Part shown: positions 1 through 7,768 of the stretch, piece after piece | Layout: each line of letters opens with the position of its first letter | How positions within the stretch are numbered: the first letter of the stretch is position 1 | Assembly (NCBI GenBank): GCA_905201175.1 | Contig: CAJKNC010000027.1 | Coordinates: 1-17,046, forward strand | Origin: an uncultured Succinatimonas sp. | GTDB lineage: Bacteria > Pseudomonadota > Gammaproteobacteria > Enterobacterales > Succinivibrionaceae | Direction: 5' to 3' | DNA length: 17,046 nucleotides | The notes under the pieces: generated by a model | Database searches by the model: none | What the model saw: only the letters and a program-made list of their open reading frames with translations | Told to the model about the DNA's origin: nothing | Made by a program: the position numbers and the translations under genes

Positions 1-4
1 TTTT

Positions 5-17
5 GAGGCAAAAAAAA
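5..17 (+). promoter_or_regulatory. Ribosome binding site with A-tract spacer for the autotransporter
   Basis: GAGG at 5-8 is followed by C and an unbroken run of eight A residues (10-17), the last being the A of the start codon. The spacer is therefore almost wholly a homopolymer whose length sets the distance between Shine-Dalgarno and ATG. Confidence 0.6.
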
Positions 18-3000
18 TGACACAGCAATTCACCAAAGAAAAGCATCTGCTAAAAAAAGCTTATAAATCAATCCCTGCTAAGCCTTATAGTAAAGGCGAC
101 TTAATCCATAGGGGGGGGGTAAAGCAATTTATAAAAAAAGTAGATTCAAAGACTTTTATTTCAGTGGCGATTGCTGTTATTTCATCTCCTGCCTATGCTG
201 GAATAAATGATGCATCAGATCCTGTTTTAAATATTGATACTCAAATTGAAAGCATAACAACAGAAGTTGAAAATAAAATAAATGAAATTGTTAAGCATAC
301 AGCAGCAAATAAGCCTGCTTATGGCGATGTCACACCTAGCGAAGCTCCCTCTTCTAAATCAATACCGCAAATAAACGATCAAGCTTTACAAGCGGATATT
401 CCAGACTGGAATTTTGAAGGTTTACCTTATACAAGAACTTATCAAGAAGCTGATGAACAGCCTACAGAATCAAATAATCCAGATTCTCAAAGATATACAA
501 TAGATAATGATAAAGCTGCAGCTATATCCGGAGATTATGAATATATCAAGCACAGCGGATATAAAGGCCAAGACAGTCCTTATCACGGTGCGGCAATACA
601 TTTATCTGATTCTAAAGATGTATACGATAATTTTGAAATTATTAGCTATTCCGGCAATATAAGAGTTGATGCTGTATCAAGCGATAAATTTTCAGAAGTA
701 GATGGACATTTTTATGATGCTGTTCAGGTATATGGCGAGAGAAATCTGCAGCTAAATTCAGCCAAAGATATTATTATTTATGCTAATAATAACGGCATTG
801 ATAGTACAGATAGTGATGGTAATGCTAATAATAAAAAAGGAAATACCGACCTTACAGCTGCAGGCAGCACCTATATTCATGGCGGCATTAATCGTACAGG
901 CGATGACAAAAATGGTGACGGAATTAGAAGCGAAGGTAACGGGTATATAAACGTACATTCTGGGGTATCAAATGTTATTACTGGCTATGATGCTGGAGTT
1001 TATGTTCATAAAGATACTGATTCCCAAGGCAGCATTTCAAATAATGATAAGAAATATAATATATTGATCACTGCTGAAGGAAATGACATAAATGAAAAAG
1101 GCGGAATAGCAAATACTATTGTCGGAAATAATAATGGCTTGCAGGTAGACAGCACCTCTTCGTCTGTACGTGTTGGCGTTATTGCTCAAAATGGTGATAA
1201 CTATATTGAAGGGTTAAAATCTTATAAAAATACAAACGGTTACGGAATTTCTACTCAGGGCGGAACAGTTGATGTAATTGCTGAAAACGGTGATAACTAT
1301 ATTGGCGGAGTCATAGGCGTTAATGCCGAAGGTGCGGCTGAAAATATATATGAAAAAAGTGTCAATCTAATTGCAGAAAACAACTACATTTTTACAACAG
1401 AAGAAAATAAAAATAATGCAGATAATTCAATAGGCGTCAATATTGCAGGCAGTTCAGTAAAAGCTGAAGCTACATCTGGAAATAATATTATAGGCGTAAG
1501 CTCCTCTTCATCAGAAAAATCAGCTAATCAGGATCTATTTAATGAAGGTCTTGTAATGTCTGGAGGAACTGCTGAATTTACAGCCGCCTCTGCTAACCTT
1601 GTCCGTGCTTACCAAAACGGCATTCATATTGAGTCCGGAGATAATAATGTAACATTACAGGGAGCTTACAACGAGGTTAGTGTTAATTCTGGTAATGCCA
1701 TTGTTACGGATGCTGGCTCAGACAGCAATATTACTATTACTTCCACAGCAGAAAACGGAATTAATTCCATTATTTCTTATGGTGAAGACGGCAAAGGCAT
1801 TTACACCGGAAAAGACAGCAGCGGAGAAATATATATTCAAGGCAAAGGAGAAATCGGTGTTCTTAATCAAATCTATGCCGGAGGTACAGCTATTGATCAT
1901 AGCGGTTCTCAGTCAATAGAAATCAAAGACGATCAAGGAACCAATGTTATCGTCGGCGGTTATAATTTTGAAAATGATAATTTGAAAAAATCAGAATCTG
2001 CCAGCGGTATTGTTTTGAATGGTAACGGTACGATACATGTTTCAGGATTAAAAAATCAGGTTTTCGGTGCAAATAACGGCATTGAATTGACAAAAAAAAA
2101 TGTATCTTCCAATCGACCTTATAATATCCAGCTTGAATCCCATGGTTCAGAAGGAAATACCGTTGTCGGCAATAATAACGGCATTTTTAATCAAGGCTCT
2201 GATAGTATTGCATCTATTGTAGCAAAAGGAGGAAGCAACTATATAGGCGGTGGAGAAAGCGGAATTACCTCAACTGGCGGTACAATTTATGTAGATGCGC
2301 ATACTAATAATACTGTTTATTCTAATAAAATAGGAATTTCTGCTTCTGACACTAATGTTACCCTAACAGCAGATGATTTTAATTATGCAACATCTGATGA
2401 ATACAATCTTATTTATGCAGGAAATGCTGATGAAAATTCAGGCACAGGTATTGATATTTCTTCGTCAGGTCAAGTAACTCTTAATTCTTCCTACAATGAA
2501 GTTTATGGCGGTCAAACCGGAATTAAGCTGGCATCGGGAACCGTCAATATGGAAGCTTCTAAAGACAATACCATTTTTGCTAATGACTTTGGTATTCATT
2601 TAGAGGAAGGAAGCTCTAAGGTAGTTTTATCAGGTGCCTCAAACTATATCCGTACTTTCGGCAAAGATGCAAGTTCCGCTGACGGCATTAATATTGCAGA
2701 TAATGCCCAAGGTTCTGTAGCCCTAACCGCTACTTCCGGTAATAACGTTATTTTATCTGAAGCTAAGAAAAATGCTGCAGATTCAGGAGAAATCGGCGGT
2801 GACGGTATTTTGACGCAGCAAGAAAGCTTTGCTGATGTAACTTTGAAATCAGAAACGGGAAATAACATTATTGCAGCCGGCAATAACGGTATTGATCACA
2901 GAGGCTCTCAGAACATTTCCTTAATAGCCCAAAATGGAATCAATGCCGTTTATGGTTCTGCTTATTATGATGAAGATGATGCATATAAGACTGGCGATGG

Positions 3001-5827
3001 CATCCGCATAGATGGGAACGGCACAGTATCTCTCGAAGCTAAATATAACTACGTATCAGGCCATGATACAGGCATATATTTAACAGAAAATGCATCATTA
3101 GCAGACAATGATAACGTTTCATTAATTGCCGAAAACAATTATGTAGGCGGAGAAGCTTCAGGCCTCTCTGCAAAGGGCGGGTCTGCTCATATTGAAGCTA
3201 CAAACGGCTACAATCATGTTGAAGGCCTTGAAGGCTATGGCATTGAGTCAGCAAAAACTGCAGCCATTGACGTAATAGCTAAAGGCAGCAATTTAATTAC
3301 CGGTTCCGCTTCAGGCATTAGTGCATCAGATTCTTCAGTAATTGATTTGAAAGCTGCAGAGTCTAACTTCATTCAGTCTGATAATGGTTATGCTATCAAA
3401 GCAAATGCCGACTCTGACGTATCTTTACATGCTGATAAGTATAACTATTTATCAGGAGCTGTATATGCTTCTGGAACTGGAGCCGCTGTTGATTTAATAG
3501 GCAATCAAACTTCCTCTTCTAAAACTAACTATGTCTACTCTACAACTGTTATTGAAAAAGCTGGTGATTTAAATTCGTCTAGTATTGTTTCAGCATTATA
3601 TGCAGAAGACGGATCTTCAATAAATTTAAACGGAGAATCTAATATTTTAAGGACTCATGCTGATCCTTATTCATCTGCTTTGGAGCGTGTAGTCTGGGCA
3701 TATAACGGAAATGAAAAAGGTACAGCCATCAATATAGATGGATTCACTTCAATTGCTACAGACAGTTACGCTATAAGCTCTAACAGTCAGGATATCGCTA
3801 TTGCTGCCGGTACGGCAACTAACTTAAGCAAGGATGCTGTTTCCACAAGCAAGAATATGAGCACAGAGGATCGTGCCAAAGTAATTTTGTCCTATGACGA
3901 TTTTAAAGATGCTTCAGGAAACTCCATAAAAAGTTCAATTTCTGGAGATATTTTGGCAGCGTATGAAGGCTATGTGGATATAAGATCTAAATCATCATCT
4001 TCAGGCATCAATATTACAGGCAATCTGCTTGCCGGTAATAACGGCATCTTAAACGTTGACTTAGGCTGCGGAGGCGTTTTAACAGGACGAGCTGACGATT
4101 ACGGCGATGCCGGTGTTATTTCTGAAAATGGCCATAGTTCATCCACTTTCTTCAACCCCGCTTTCAGCAGTGAAATTTATGAGGGCGGTGCTATTAACCT
4201 AACTATGGGTCAAGGATCTGTTTGGAATGTTACTGGACAAAGCTGGATAACTTCTATAACTACAAATGGCGGAATAATAGCCTTAGATGAAGCTGATTTG
4301 GATGATGATCAAGATTCCCTATCTTTCGATGTTAACGGACTTCCTATCATCAATCTTGTACAAGCTAATTCTGATTTAAATACTGCGGCTAATGCTCTTA
4401 CTGTTTACAAGTTTAACGGTGATGCAGTATTCAGTATGAATCTCGATGGCAACAACTTGAATAACAGTAATATGCTGTATATTAAAGAAGCTAACGGTAC
4501 TTACTACATCAATCTGGTTGATGCCGTAAGTGAGGCAGAAATTAATAACGGTCACGATGGCTTGCGCTTTGCAACAATTGGCGCAGGTTCTGATGTCACA
4601 TTCCATGTCGGAAGTATGGATAAGGGCATATTTAATGTAACTTACGGCATAACAACCGATGAATATGATAATAATGATGAAAACGATCTATACAATGGAG
4701 ATTCTTTAACAGAACAAAAGCCTGGCAGTGATACGGTAGATGGATTATTTGGCAGTGAAGGAGCTCCTGTAGGCGAAGACCAACAAGAGACTGATGATGA
4801 AGTCGATGCAATTATGACTTTGAGCGATGAAGCAGATCCTCAGGCAGCTGCAGACTCTGCTGATGATACCGGCGCAATTAATTACAAGCTTTACACTATC
4901 AATAATCGTGAAGTCTCTGATATAGGCAAGACCGTTATCGATATGTCTCGTGCGAACTATGCTAATGCTATCTACATGGATACTTTAAATAAGCGTCTGG
5001 GTGAAGCAAGATTCGTTGGTAATACCGATCACGGCGTTTGGGTCAGACTGCGTCACGATAATATTGGTAAGGAGGATTCCTTCAGAAGCCATAACACTAT
5101 GGTAGAAATAGGCTTTGACCAAAGAGATCTTCTCGATTCCGGAGAATTCCATACTGGCTTAGCTATTGACTACATGAACGGAGATCTTGATTACCGTACT
5201 GTTTACGGTGACGGCAATATTGAGAGATACGGTTTGTGGTTCTATACTACCTATCTTGCCGATGATGGCCAGTACCTGGACTTGGTATTAAAATATGGTC
5301 ATCTCAAAAATGACTTCGGTTTTAATACCAGAACATGGAATGAATATGTTTCTGGTGAGTATTCTAATGATTTGGCCTCTATTTCTGCTGAGTATGGATG
5401 GAAATTTTCAAATTCTAGCAACTACTACATCGAGCCTCAAGCTCAATTGCAGTACACATATGTTGCTGGAGCTAATTACACTACCTCTCAAGGCAGCGAG
5501 ATTGAATTAGATTCTATTAACAGCTTAATCGGCCGTGCAGGCTTCAGAGCAGGAAAGGACTTCCTTGACTGGGAACATTCTGTAACTATGTATGTTCGAG
5601 CCGATGTAATGCATGAATTCTTAGGCGATCAAAAAATTCGTGCTTATGATAATAGCGGCTATATGGATGTTACTTATGAAAACGATGATACCTGGTATAC
5701 ATTAGGCTTAGGCATGTCAGTCAAGAGTTCTGAAAACTCTTACTTCTTTATTGAAGGCGAAACTGCCTTAGGAGCTGATAATTCTGATACTTATATCTTA
5801 TCTGGAGGATTTAAATACAGCTTCTAA
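17..5827 (+). CDS. Phase-variable type Va autotransporter adhesin (beta-helical passenger plus barrel)
   Basis: A self-secreting surface protein of 1936 residues. Residues 1-45 are a basic N-terminal extension. Residues 46-61 (TFISVAIAVISSPAYA) are a signal-peptide core with a likely cleavage after Ala61. Residues from about 150 to 1340 are a passenger rich in short Asn/Gly/Ile/Val strands with recurring NNGI turns, as in right-handed beta-helices. Around 1349-1440 is a pertactin-like autochaperone region (GGVLTGRADDYG, then GSVWNVTGQSW). Residues about 1545-1622 are an Asp/Glu-rich linker. At 1645-1666 lies the typical linker helix (NYANAIYMDTLNKRLGEARF), followed by the barrel ending in GGFKYSF with terminal Phe1936. 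I see one cysteine in the whole protein (Cys1351). The start has GAGG 8 nt upstream. Nine Gs at 111-119 sit in codons 32-35, upstream of the signal core. No catalytic motif is visible, so adhesion or biofilm is inferred from the fold; the ligand is unknown. The promoter lies outside the window. Confidence 0.93.
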   Translation: MTQQFTKEKHLLKKAYKSIPAKPYSKGDLIHRGGVKQFIKKVDSKTFISVAIAVISSPAYAGINDASDPVLNIDTQIESITTEVENKINEIVKHTAANKPAYGDVTPSEAPSSKSIPQINDQALQADIPDWNFEGLPYTRTYQEADEQPTESNNPDSQRYTIDNDKAAAISGDYEYIKHSGYKGQDSPYHGAAIHLSDSKDVYDNFEIISYSGNIRVDAVSSDKFSEVDGHFYDAVQVYGERNLQLNSAKDIIIYANNNGIDSTDSDGNANNKKGNTDLTAAGSTYIHGGINRTGDDKNGDGIRSEGNGYINVHSGVSNVITGYDAGVYVHKDTDSQGSISNNDKKYNILITAEGNDINEKGGIANTIVGNNNGLQVDSTSSSVRVGVIAQNGDNYIEGLKSYKNTNGYGISTQGGTVDVIAENGDNYIGGVIGVNAEGAAENIYEKSVNLIAENNYIFTTEENKNNADNSIGVNIAGSSVKAEATSGNNIIGVSSSSSEKSANQDLFNEGLVMSGGTAEFTAASANLVRAYQNGIHIESGDNNVTLQGAYNEVSVNSGNAIVTDAGSDSNITITSTAENGINSIISYGEDGKGIYTGKDSSGEIYIQGKGEIGVLNQIYAGGTAIDHSGSQSIEIKDDQGTNVIVGGYNFENDNLKKSESASGIVLNGNGTIHVSGLKNQVFGANNGIELTKKNVSSNRPYNIQLESHGSEGNTVVGNNNGIFNQGSDSIASIVAKGGSNYIGGGESGITSTGGTIYVDAHTNNTVYSNKIGISASDTNVTLTADDFNYATSDEYNLIYAGNADENSGTGIDISSSGQVTLNSSYNEVYGGQTGIKLASGTVNMEASKDNTIFANDFGIHLEEGSSKVVLSGASNYIRTFGKDASSADGINIADNAQGSVALTATSGNNVILSEAKKNAADSGEIGGDGILTQQESFADVTLKSETGNNIIAAGNNGIDHRGSQNISLIAQNGINAVYGSAYYDEDDAYKTGDGIRIDGNGTVSLEAKYNYVSGHDTGIYLTENASLADNDNVSLIAENNYVGGEASGLSAKGGSAHIEATNGYNHVEGLEGYGIESAKTAAIDVIAKGSNLITGSASGISASDSSVIDLKAAESNFIQSDNGYAIKANADSDVSLHADKYNYLSGAVYASGTGAAVDLIGNQTSSSKTNYVYSTTVIEKAGDLNSSSIVSALYAEDGSSINLNGESNILRTHADPYSSALERVVWAYNGNEKGTAINIDGFTSIATDSYAISSNSQDIAIAAGTATNLSKDAVSTSKNMSTEDRAKVILSYDDFKDASGNSIKSSISGDILAAYEGYVDIRSKSSSSGINITGNLLAGNNGILNVDLGCGGVLTGRADDYGDAGVISENGHSSSTFFNPAFSSEIYEGGAINLTMGQGSVWNVTGQSWITSITTNGGIIALDEADLDDDQDSLSFDVNGLPIINLVQANSDLNTAANALTVYKFNGDAVFSMNLDGNNLNNSNMLYIKEANGTYYINLVDAVSEAEINNGHDGLRFATIGAGSDVTFHVGSMDKGIFNVTYGITTDEYDNNDENDLYNGDSLTEQKPGSDTVDGLFGSEGAPVGEDQQETDDEVDAIMTLSDEADPQAAADSADDTGAINYKLYTINNREVSDIGKTVIDMSRANYANAIYMDTLNKRLGEARFVGNTDHGVWVRLRHDNIGKEDSFRSHNTMVEIGFDQRDLLDSGEFHTGLAIDYMNGDLDYRTVYGDGNIERYGLWFYTTYLADDGQYLDLVLKYGHLKNDFGFNTRTWNEYVSGEYSNDLASISAEYGWKFSNSSNYYIEPQAQLQYTYVAGANYTTSQGSEIELDSINSLIGRAGFRAGKDFLDWEHSVTMYVRADVMHEFLGDQKIRAYDNSGYMDVTYENDDTWYTLGLGMSVKSSENSYFFIEGETALGADNSDTYILSGGFKYSF
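111..119 (+). repeat. Poly-G tract (G9), candidate phase-variation switch
   Basis: Nine consecutive G residues lie in the autotransporter reading frame (Arg32-Gly33-Gly34-Val35), before the signal peptide. The present length keeps the frame open. I translated the alternatives: with eight Gs the codon after the tract is TAA (34-residue product); with ten Gs translation stops at TGA after 64 residues. There is no ATG between the tract and the signal core that could restart the protein. Poly-G tracts of this kind change length by slipped-strand mispairing in many host-associated bacteria; that it does so here is inferred. Confidence 0.8.
914..1214 (+). repeat. Passenger super-repeat, copy 1 (shorter unit)
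   Basis: Residues about 300-399 of the autotransporter. The block opens with GDGIRSEGNG, passes through SNVITGYDAGVYV and IVGNNNGLQ, and closes with GDNYIEG. The same order of motifs recurs in the two blocks further on (2000-2251 and 2992-3225). The match is at protein level and imperfect, so this is an old duplication within the beta-helix. Confidence 0.55.
1892..2251 (+). repeat. Passenger super-repeat, copy 2
   Basis: Residues about 626-745. The block starts IDHSGSQSIEI, continues through ASGIVLNGNGTIHV, NQVFGANNGIEL and VVGNNNGIFNQGS, and ends GGSNYIGG. It matches the 2891-3225 block in motif order. DNA similarity is still visible at the start: attgatcatagcggttctca here against attgatcacagaggctctca there. 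Confidence 0.6.
2891..3225 (+). repeat. Passenger super-repeat, copy 3
   Basis: Residues about 959-1070. The block starts IDHRGSQNISLI, continues through GDGIRIDGNGTVSL, NYVSGHDTGIYL and ENNYVGGEASGLS, and ends NGYNHVEG. Together with copy 2 it shows that a unit of roughly 110-120 residues was duplicated in the passenger. Confidence 0.6.
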
Positions 5828-5836
5828 TAATTAATA

Positions 5837-5870
5837 AAGCGTCAGAAGCAATGCAGCTCAACTGGCGCTT
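5837..5870 (+). terminator. Hairpin just after the autotransporter stop
   Basis: AAGCGTCAG (5837-5845) pairs with CTGGCGCTT (5862-5870), nine pairs with one G-T wobble and a 16-nt loop, starting 10 nt after the stop codon. The following sequence (ATGCCTCATTTG) has only a short T run, so this is a plausible but not textbook terminator. Confidence 0.45.
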
Positions 5871-5883
5871 ATGCCTCATTTGT

Positions 5884-5929
5884 TAAGGCCGTAAATTTTA
5901 ATTTATAAAATATTGCCTCTACGGCCTTA
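5884..5929. terminator. Second hairpin between convergent genes
   Basis: TAAGGCCGTA (5884-5893) and TACGGCCTTA (5920-5929) are perfect inverse complements (10 bp) around an AT-rich loop that can itself fold (ATTTTA with TAAAAT). It lies between the autotransporter and the convergent minus-strand gene at 6006, so it could serve either transcript. The flank on the plus side (TATTTAAAG) is slightly more T-rich than on the minus side. Confidence 0.5.
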
Positions 5930-6005
5930 TATTTAAAGCTTAAGAATTATTTTTAACTATAAAGCTTGTGCTATTTATAATGAAGCAAAGCCGCCTTACA
6001 ATGCC

Positions 6006-6428
6006 CTATTTCTCTTCAATTATTACTAAAGATTTTTGACTTTTTTGTATTGCTTCAAGCAAATCTTGATTTAAATGAGTTATGTAAAGAAGATTTTCAG
6101 AATACCTAAAATCTTTAACAAATACCGCTAAATTCCCCCACGGTACATAATAGGTTAAATCTCCGCGAACCGGCGTACAGTGAGGATTGTCTTTAAAATT
6201 TTCCAATTTCTTATTTAGATAAGCTATTCTTTCGTTTTGCCCAAAATTTTCAAAAACTACAGTTAAAGGCAAAGCTTTTCTAAAGGCTGCTGCTCCCTCA
6301 TTTAACTCATCAATATTTTGAAAATACTGTTTATTATCAATTTTAAATATAACATCATAAGAATAGGCGTTTACAGAAATAAAGCTCATCAATAAAAATA
6401 TAATAATTATTGCTAGTCTAGATTTCAT
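6006..6428 (-). CDS. Exported cyclophilin-like-fold protein
   Basis: A 140-residue protein with a clear signal peptide (MKSRLAIIIIFLLMSFISVNA, cleavage near residue 21-23), so a periplasmic location is expected. The mature part resembles the small cyclophilin-like fold family (Pfam PF18050 type) in its order of motifs: PLTVVFENFGQNERIAYL (54-71), a proline/glycine segment (CTPVRGD, 84-90), LTYYVPWGNLAVFVKDF (91-107), then an ITHL strand and a C-terminal helix. Members are often encoded near flavodoxin and AraC genes, and such a cluster occurs about 8 kb away here; I know of no firmly established activity. The start is supported by AAGGAG five to six bases before ATG. It is 199 bp downstream of the small secreted protein gene and convergent with the autotransporter. 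Confidence 0.65.
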   Translation of the reverse strand: MKSRLAIIIIFLLMSFISVNAYSYDVIFKIDNKQYFQNIDELNEGAAAFRKALPLTVVFENFGQNERIAYLNKKLENFKDNPHCTPVRGDLTYYVPWGNLAVFVKDFRYSENLLYITHLNQDLLEAIQKSQKSLVIIEEK

Positions 6429-6627
6429 CTTAACTCCTTATTTCAGGAAAATTTTACGCTTTTAAATAGCTGGATAAAAAATGTGATAAAAGCATATCTG
6501 AAATGGAAAATTAAACACTTTCAATAAATTGCTTATAAACAGCAAAATTGTTAAACGGAGAGGATAAATATAGATATCTCAAGCATAAATCGCAAGGAAA
6601 TATCTGCGTATATTGAATATAAAAATT

Positions 6628-6873
6628 TTAATAAGGATTACGTGTGCCTTCTTGTCCTGTGTATGGATTTACATTTCCTTTAGTAGACCAATTATTATAC
6701 ACATTACCGTCACGCTCTGAACGATAATGCCCCTGTACATAGGTACCATTGCTTCTATAATAACCATTTACGTAAGTATCGTGGTGAAGGCTGCTGTGCC
6801 CATGAGCAAAGCCAGGCACTGAAAAGAAAAGCAGGCCTGCTAAAGAACCAATAATTAATTGCTTAAATTTCAT
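6628..6873 (-). CDS. Small secreted YV-G-Y/H-YRS repeat protein, function unknown
   Basis: An 81-residue protein with signal peptide 1-23 (cleavage after GFA). The mature N-terminus is histidine-rich (HGHSSLHHD). Two short repeats follow: YVNGYYRSNGT and YVQGHYRSERDG. It ends with NNWSTKGNVNP YTGQEGTRNPY, a tail recognisable from many small uncharacterised proteobacterial proteins (VNPYTGxxGT). A strong Shine-Dalgarno (AGGAGGA) precedes the ATG. Only 34 bp separate it from the yigZ stop codon upstream, so the two may share a transcript. No function is known to me; metal binding by the His cluster is only a possibility. Confidence 0.8.
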   Translation of the reverse strand: MKFKQLIIGSLAGLLFFSVPGFAHGHSSLHHDTYVNGYYRSNGTYVQGHYRSERDGNVYNNWSTKGNVNPYTGQEGTRNPY

Positions 6874-6907
6874 ATTTGTTCCTCCTGACTATCCTAAATT
6901 ATATTTT

Positions 6908-7549
6908 CTATTTTTCATCTTTAATAATTTTTGCTTGACCAGAAGTCATTTCAATCACTTTAGCCTGAAAAGCCTCATATTCAGATTGAGGCAATGAAAT
7001 CTTATATATAGCCTCAATACCAAAGTCGCAATTTGAAATTTGAGCTTGATAACTTTGACATAAGCGTAAAAATTGACTTATAAATCTGGGGCCTATTTGT
7101 ATCTCAAGGTCATAAGTTAAGACCATGGGGGTCGTCTTAAGGGTATCTAAAGCATTTTTAACGCTGTCTTGATAGGCCTTAACTAATCCGCCAGTTCCTA
7201 AAAGAATGCCGCCAAAATAACGGGTAACTACAGCGGTAATCTCGCCTATATCACTATGAATTACTACATTCAGCATAGGCTTTCCCGCTGTGCCGTGAGG
7301 TTCGCCGTCATCAGAACATCCAGCATAGCCTGTTGAACCGGGCTTATCTGCATTATAAGCAAAGCAATTATGTCTGGCATCAGCAAATTCAGCGGAAATC
7401 TTATCAATAAAAGACTTCGCCTCGTCTACACCTTTAGTATGACCAATACTGGTAATAAAACGGCTTTTCTTAATAATAATTTCAGTCCTGTGCACTTCAT
7501 TTTTAGCAAGCGCAGGAATCAAATAGGTATCTTGGGAACTTAAACTCAT
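6908..7549 (-). CDS. yigZ: YigZ / IMPACT (UPF0029) family protein
   Basis: A 213-residue cytoplasmic protein close to the length of E. coli YigZ. The IMPACT signature is visible at residues 78-93 (CSDDGEPHGTAGKPML) and the second conserved block at 106-125 (AVVTRYFGGILLGTGGLVKA). The C-terminal 70 residues form the ferredoxin-like DUF1949 part. Eukaryotic IMPACT proteins regulate the Gcn2 kinase; the bacterial role is unclear, with RNA or nucleotide binding suggested by the fold. I see no good Shine-Dalgarno before this ATG, but the N-terminus (YLIPA) aligns with that of E. coli YigZ, which supports the start. The small secreted protein gene follows 34 bp downstream. Confidence 0.93.
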   Translation of the reverse strand: MSLSSQDTYLIPALAKNEVHRTEIIIKKSRFITSIGHTKGVDEAKSFIDKISAEFADARHNCFAYNADKPGSTGYAGCSDDGEPHGTAGKPMLNVVIHSDIGEITAVVTRYFGGILLGTGGLVKAYQDSVKNALDTLKTTPMVLTYDLEIQIGPRFISQFLRLCQSYQAQISNCDFGIEAIYKISLPQSEYEAFQAKVIEMTSGQAKIIKDEK

Positions 7550-7623
7550 AAGATGCTGTAAAAGAATTCTGCTTTAATTTAAAAGCATAAAATTTATAAT
7601 TTATCCTTGATATGTTTAGGCTT

Positions 7624-7650
7624 ATTTTATCAAATAATTGTCAAAGTCAA
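7624..7650 (-). promoter_or_regulatory. Possible sigma-70 promoter of yigZ
   Basis: On the minus strand TTGACT (7650-7645) and TAAAAT (7629-7624) are separated by 15 bp, slightly short of the ideal. An overlapping TTGACA (7644-7639) has no -10 at the right distance. The start codon of yigZ is about 75 bp downstream. Confidence 0.3.
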
Positions 7651-7719
7651 ATACTTAGATAATTAAAGAAGCTTATGTTATAAAAATAAGATTAAAGCTA
7701 AAGAAGAGAAAATCTAACA

Positions 7720-7761
7720 GATGAAGAAAACATAATGCGCCTTAAGGCTTTAAGGCGCATT
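7720..7761 (-). terminator. Rho-independent terminator of the purine permease gene
   Basis: AATGCGCCTTAA (7734-7745) and TTAAGGCGCATT (7750-7761) form a perfect 12-bp stem with a 4-nt loop. On the minus strand the stem is followed by ATGTTTTCTTC. It begins 8 nt beyond the permease stop codon and is the best terminator in the window. Confidence 0.85.
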
Positions 7762-7768
7762 GAAAAGA

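Noticed and set aside
900..3300. Possible CRISPR or simple tandem repeat
   Set aside because: The recurring NNGI/GNG words are degenerate at DNA level and always in one reading frame, as expected for a beta-helical passenger.
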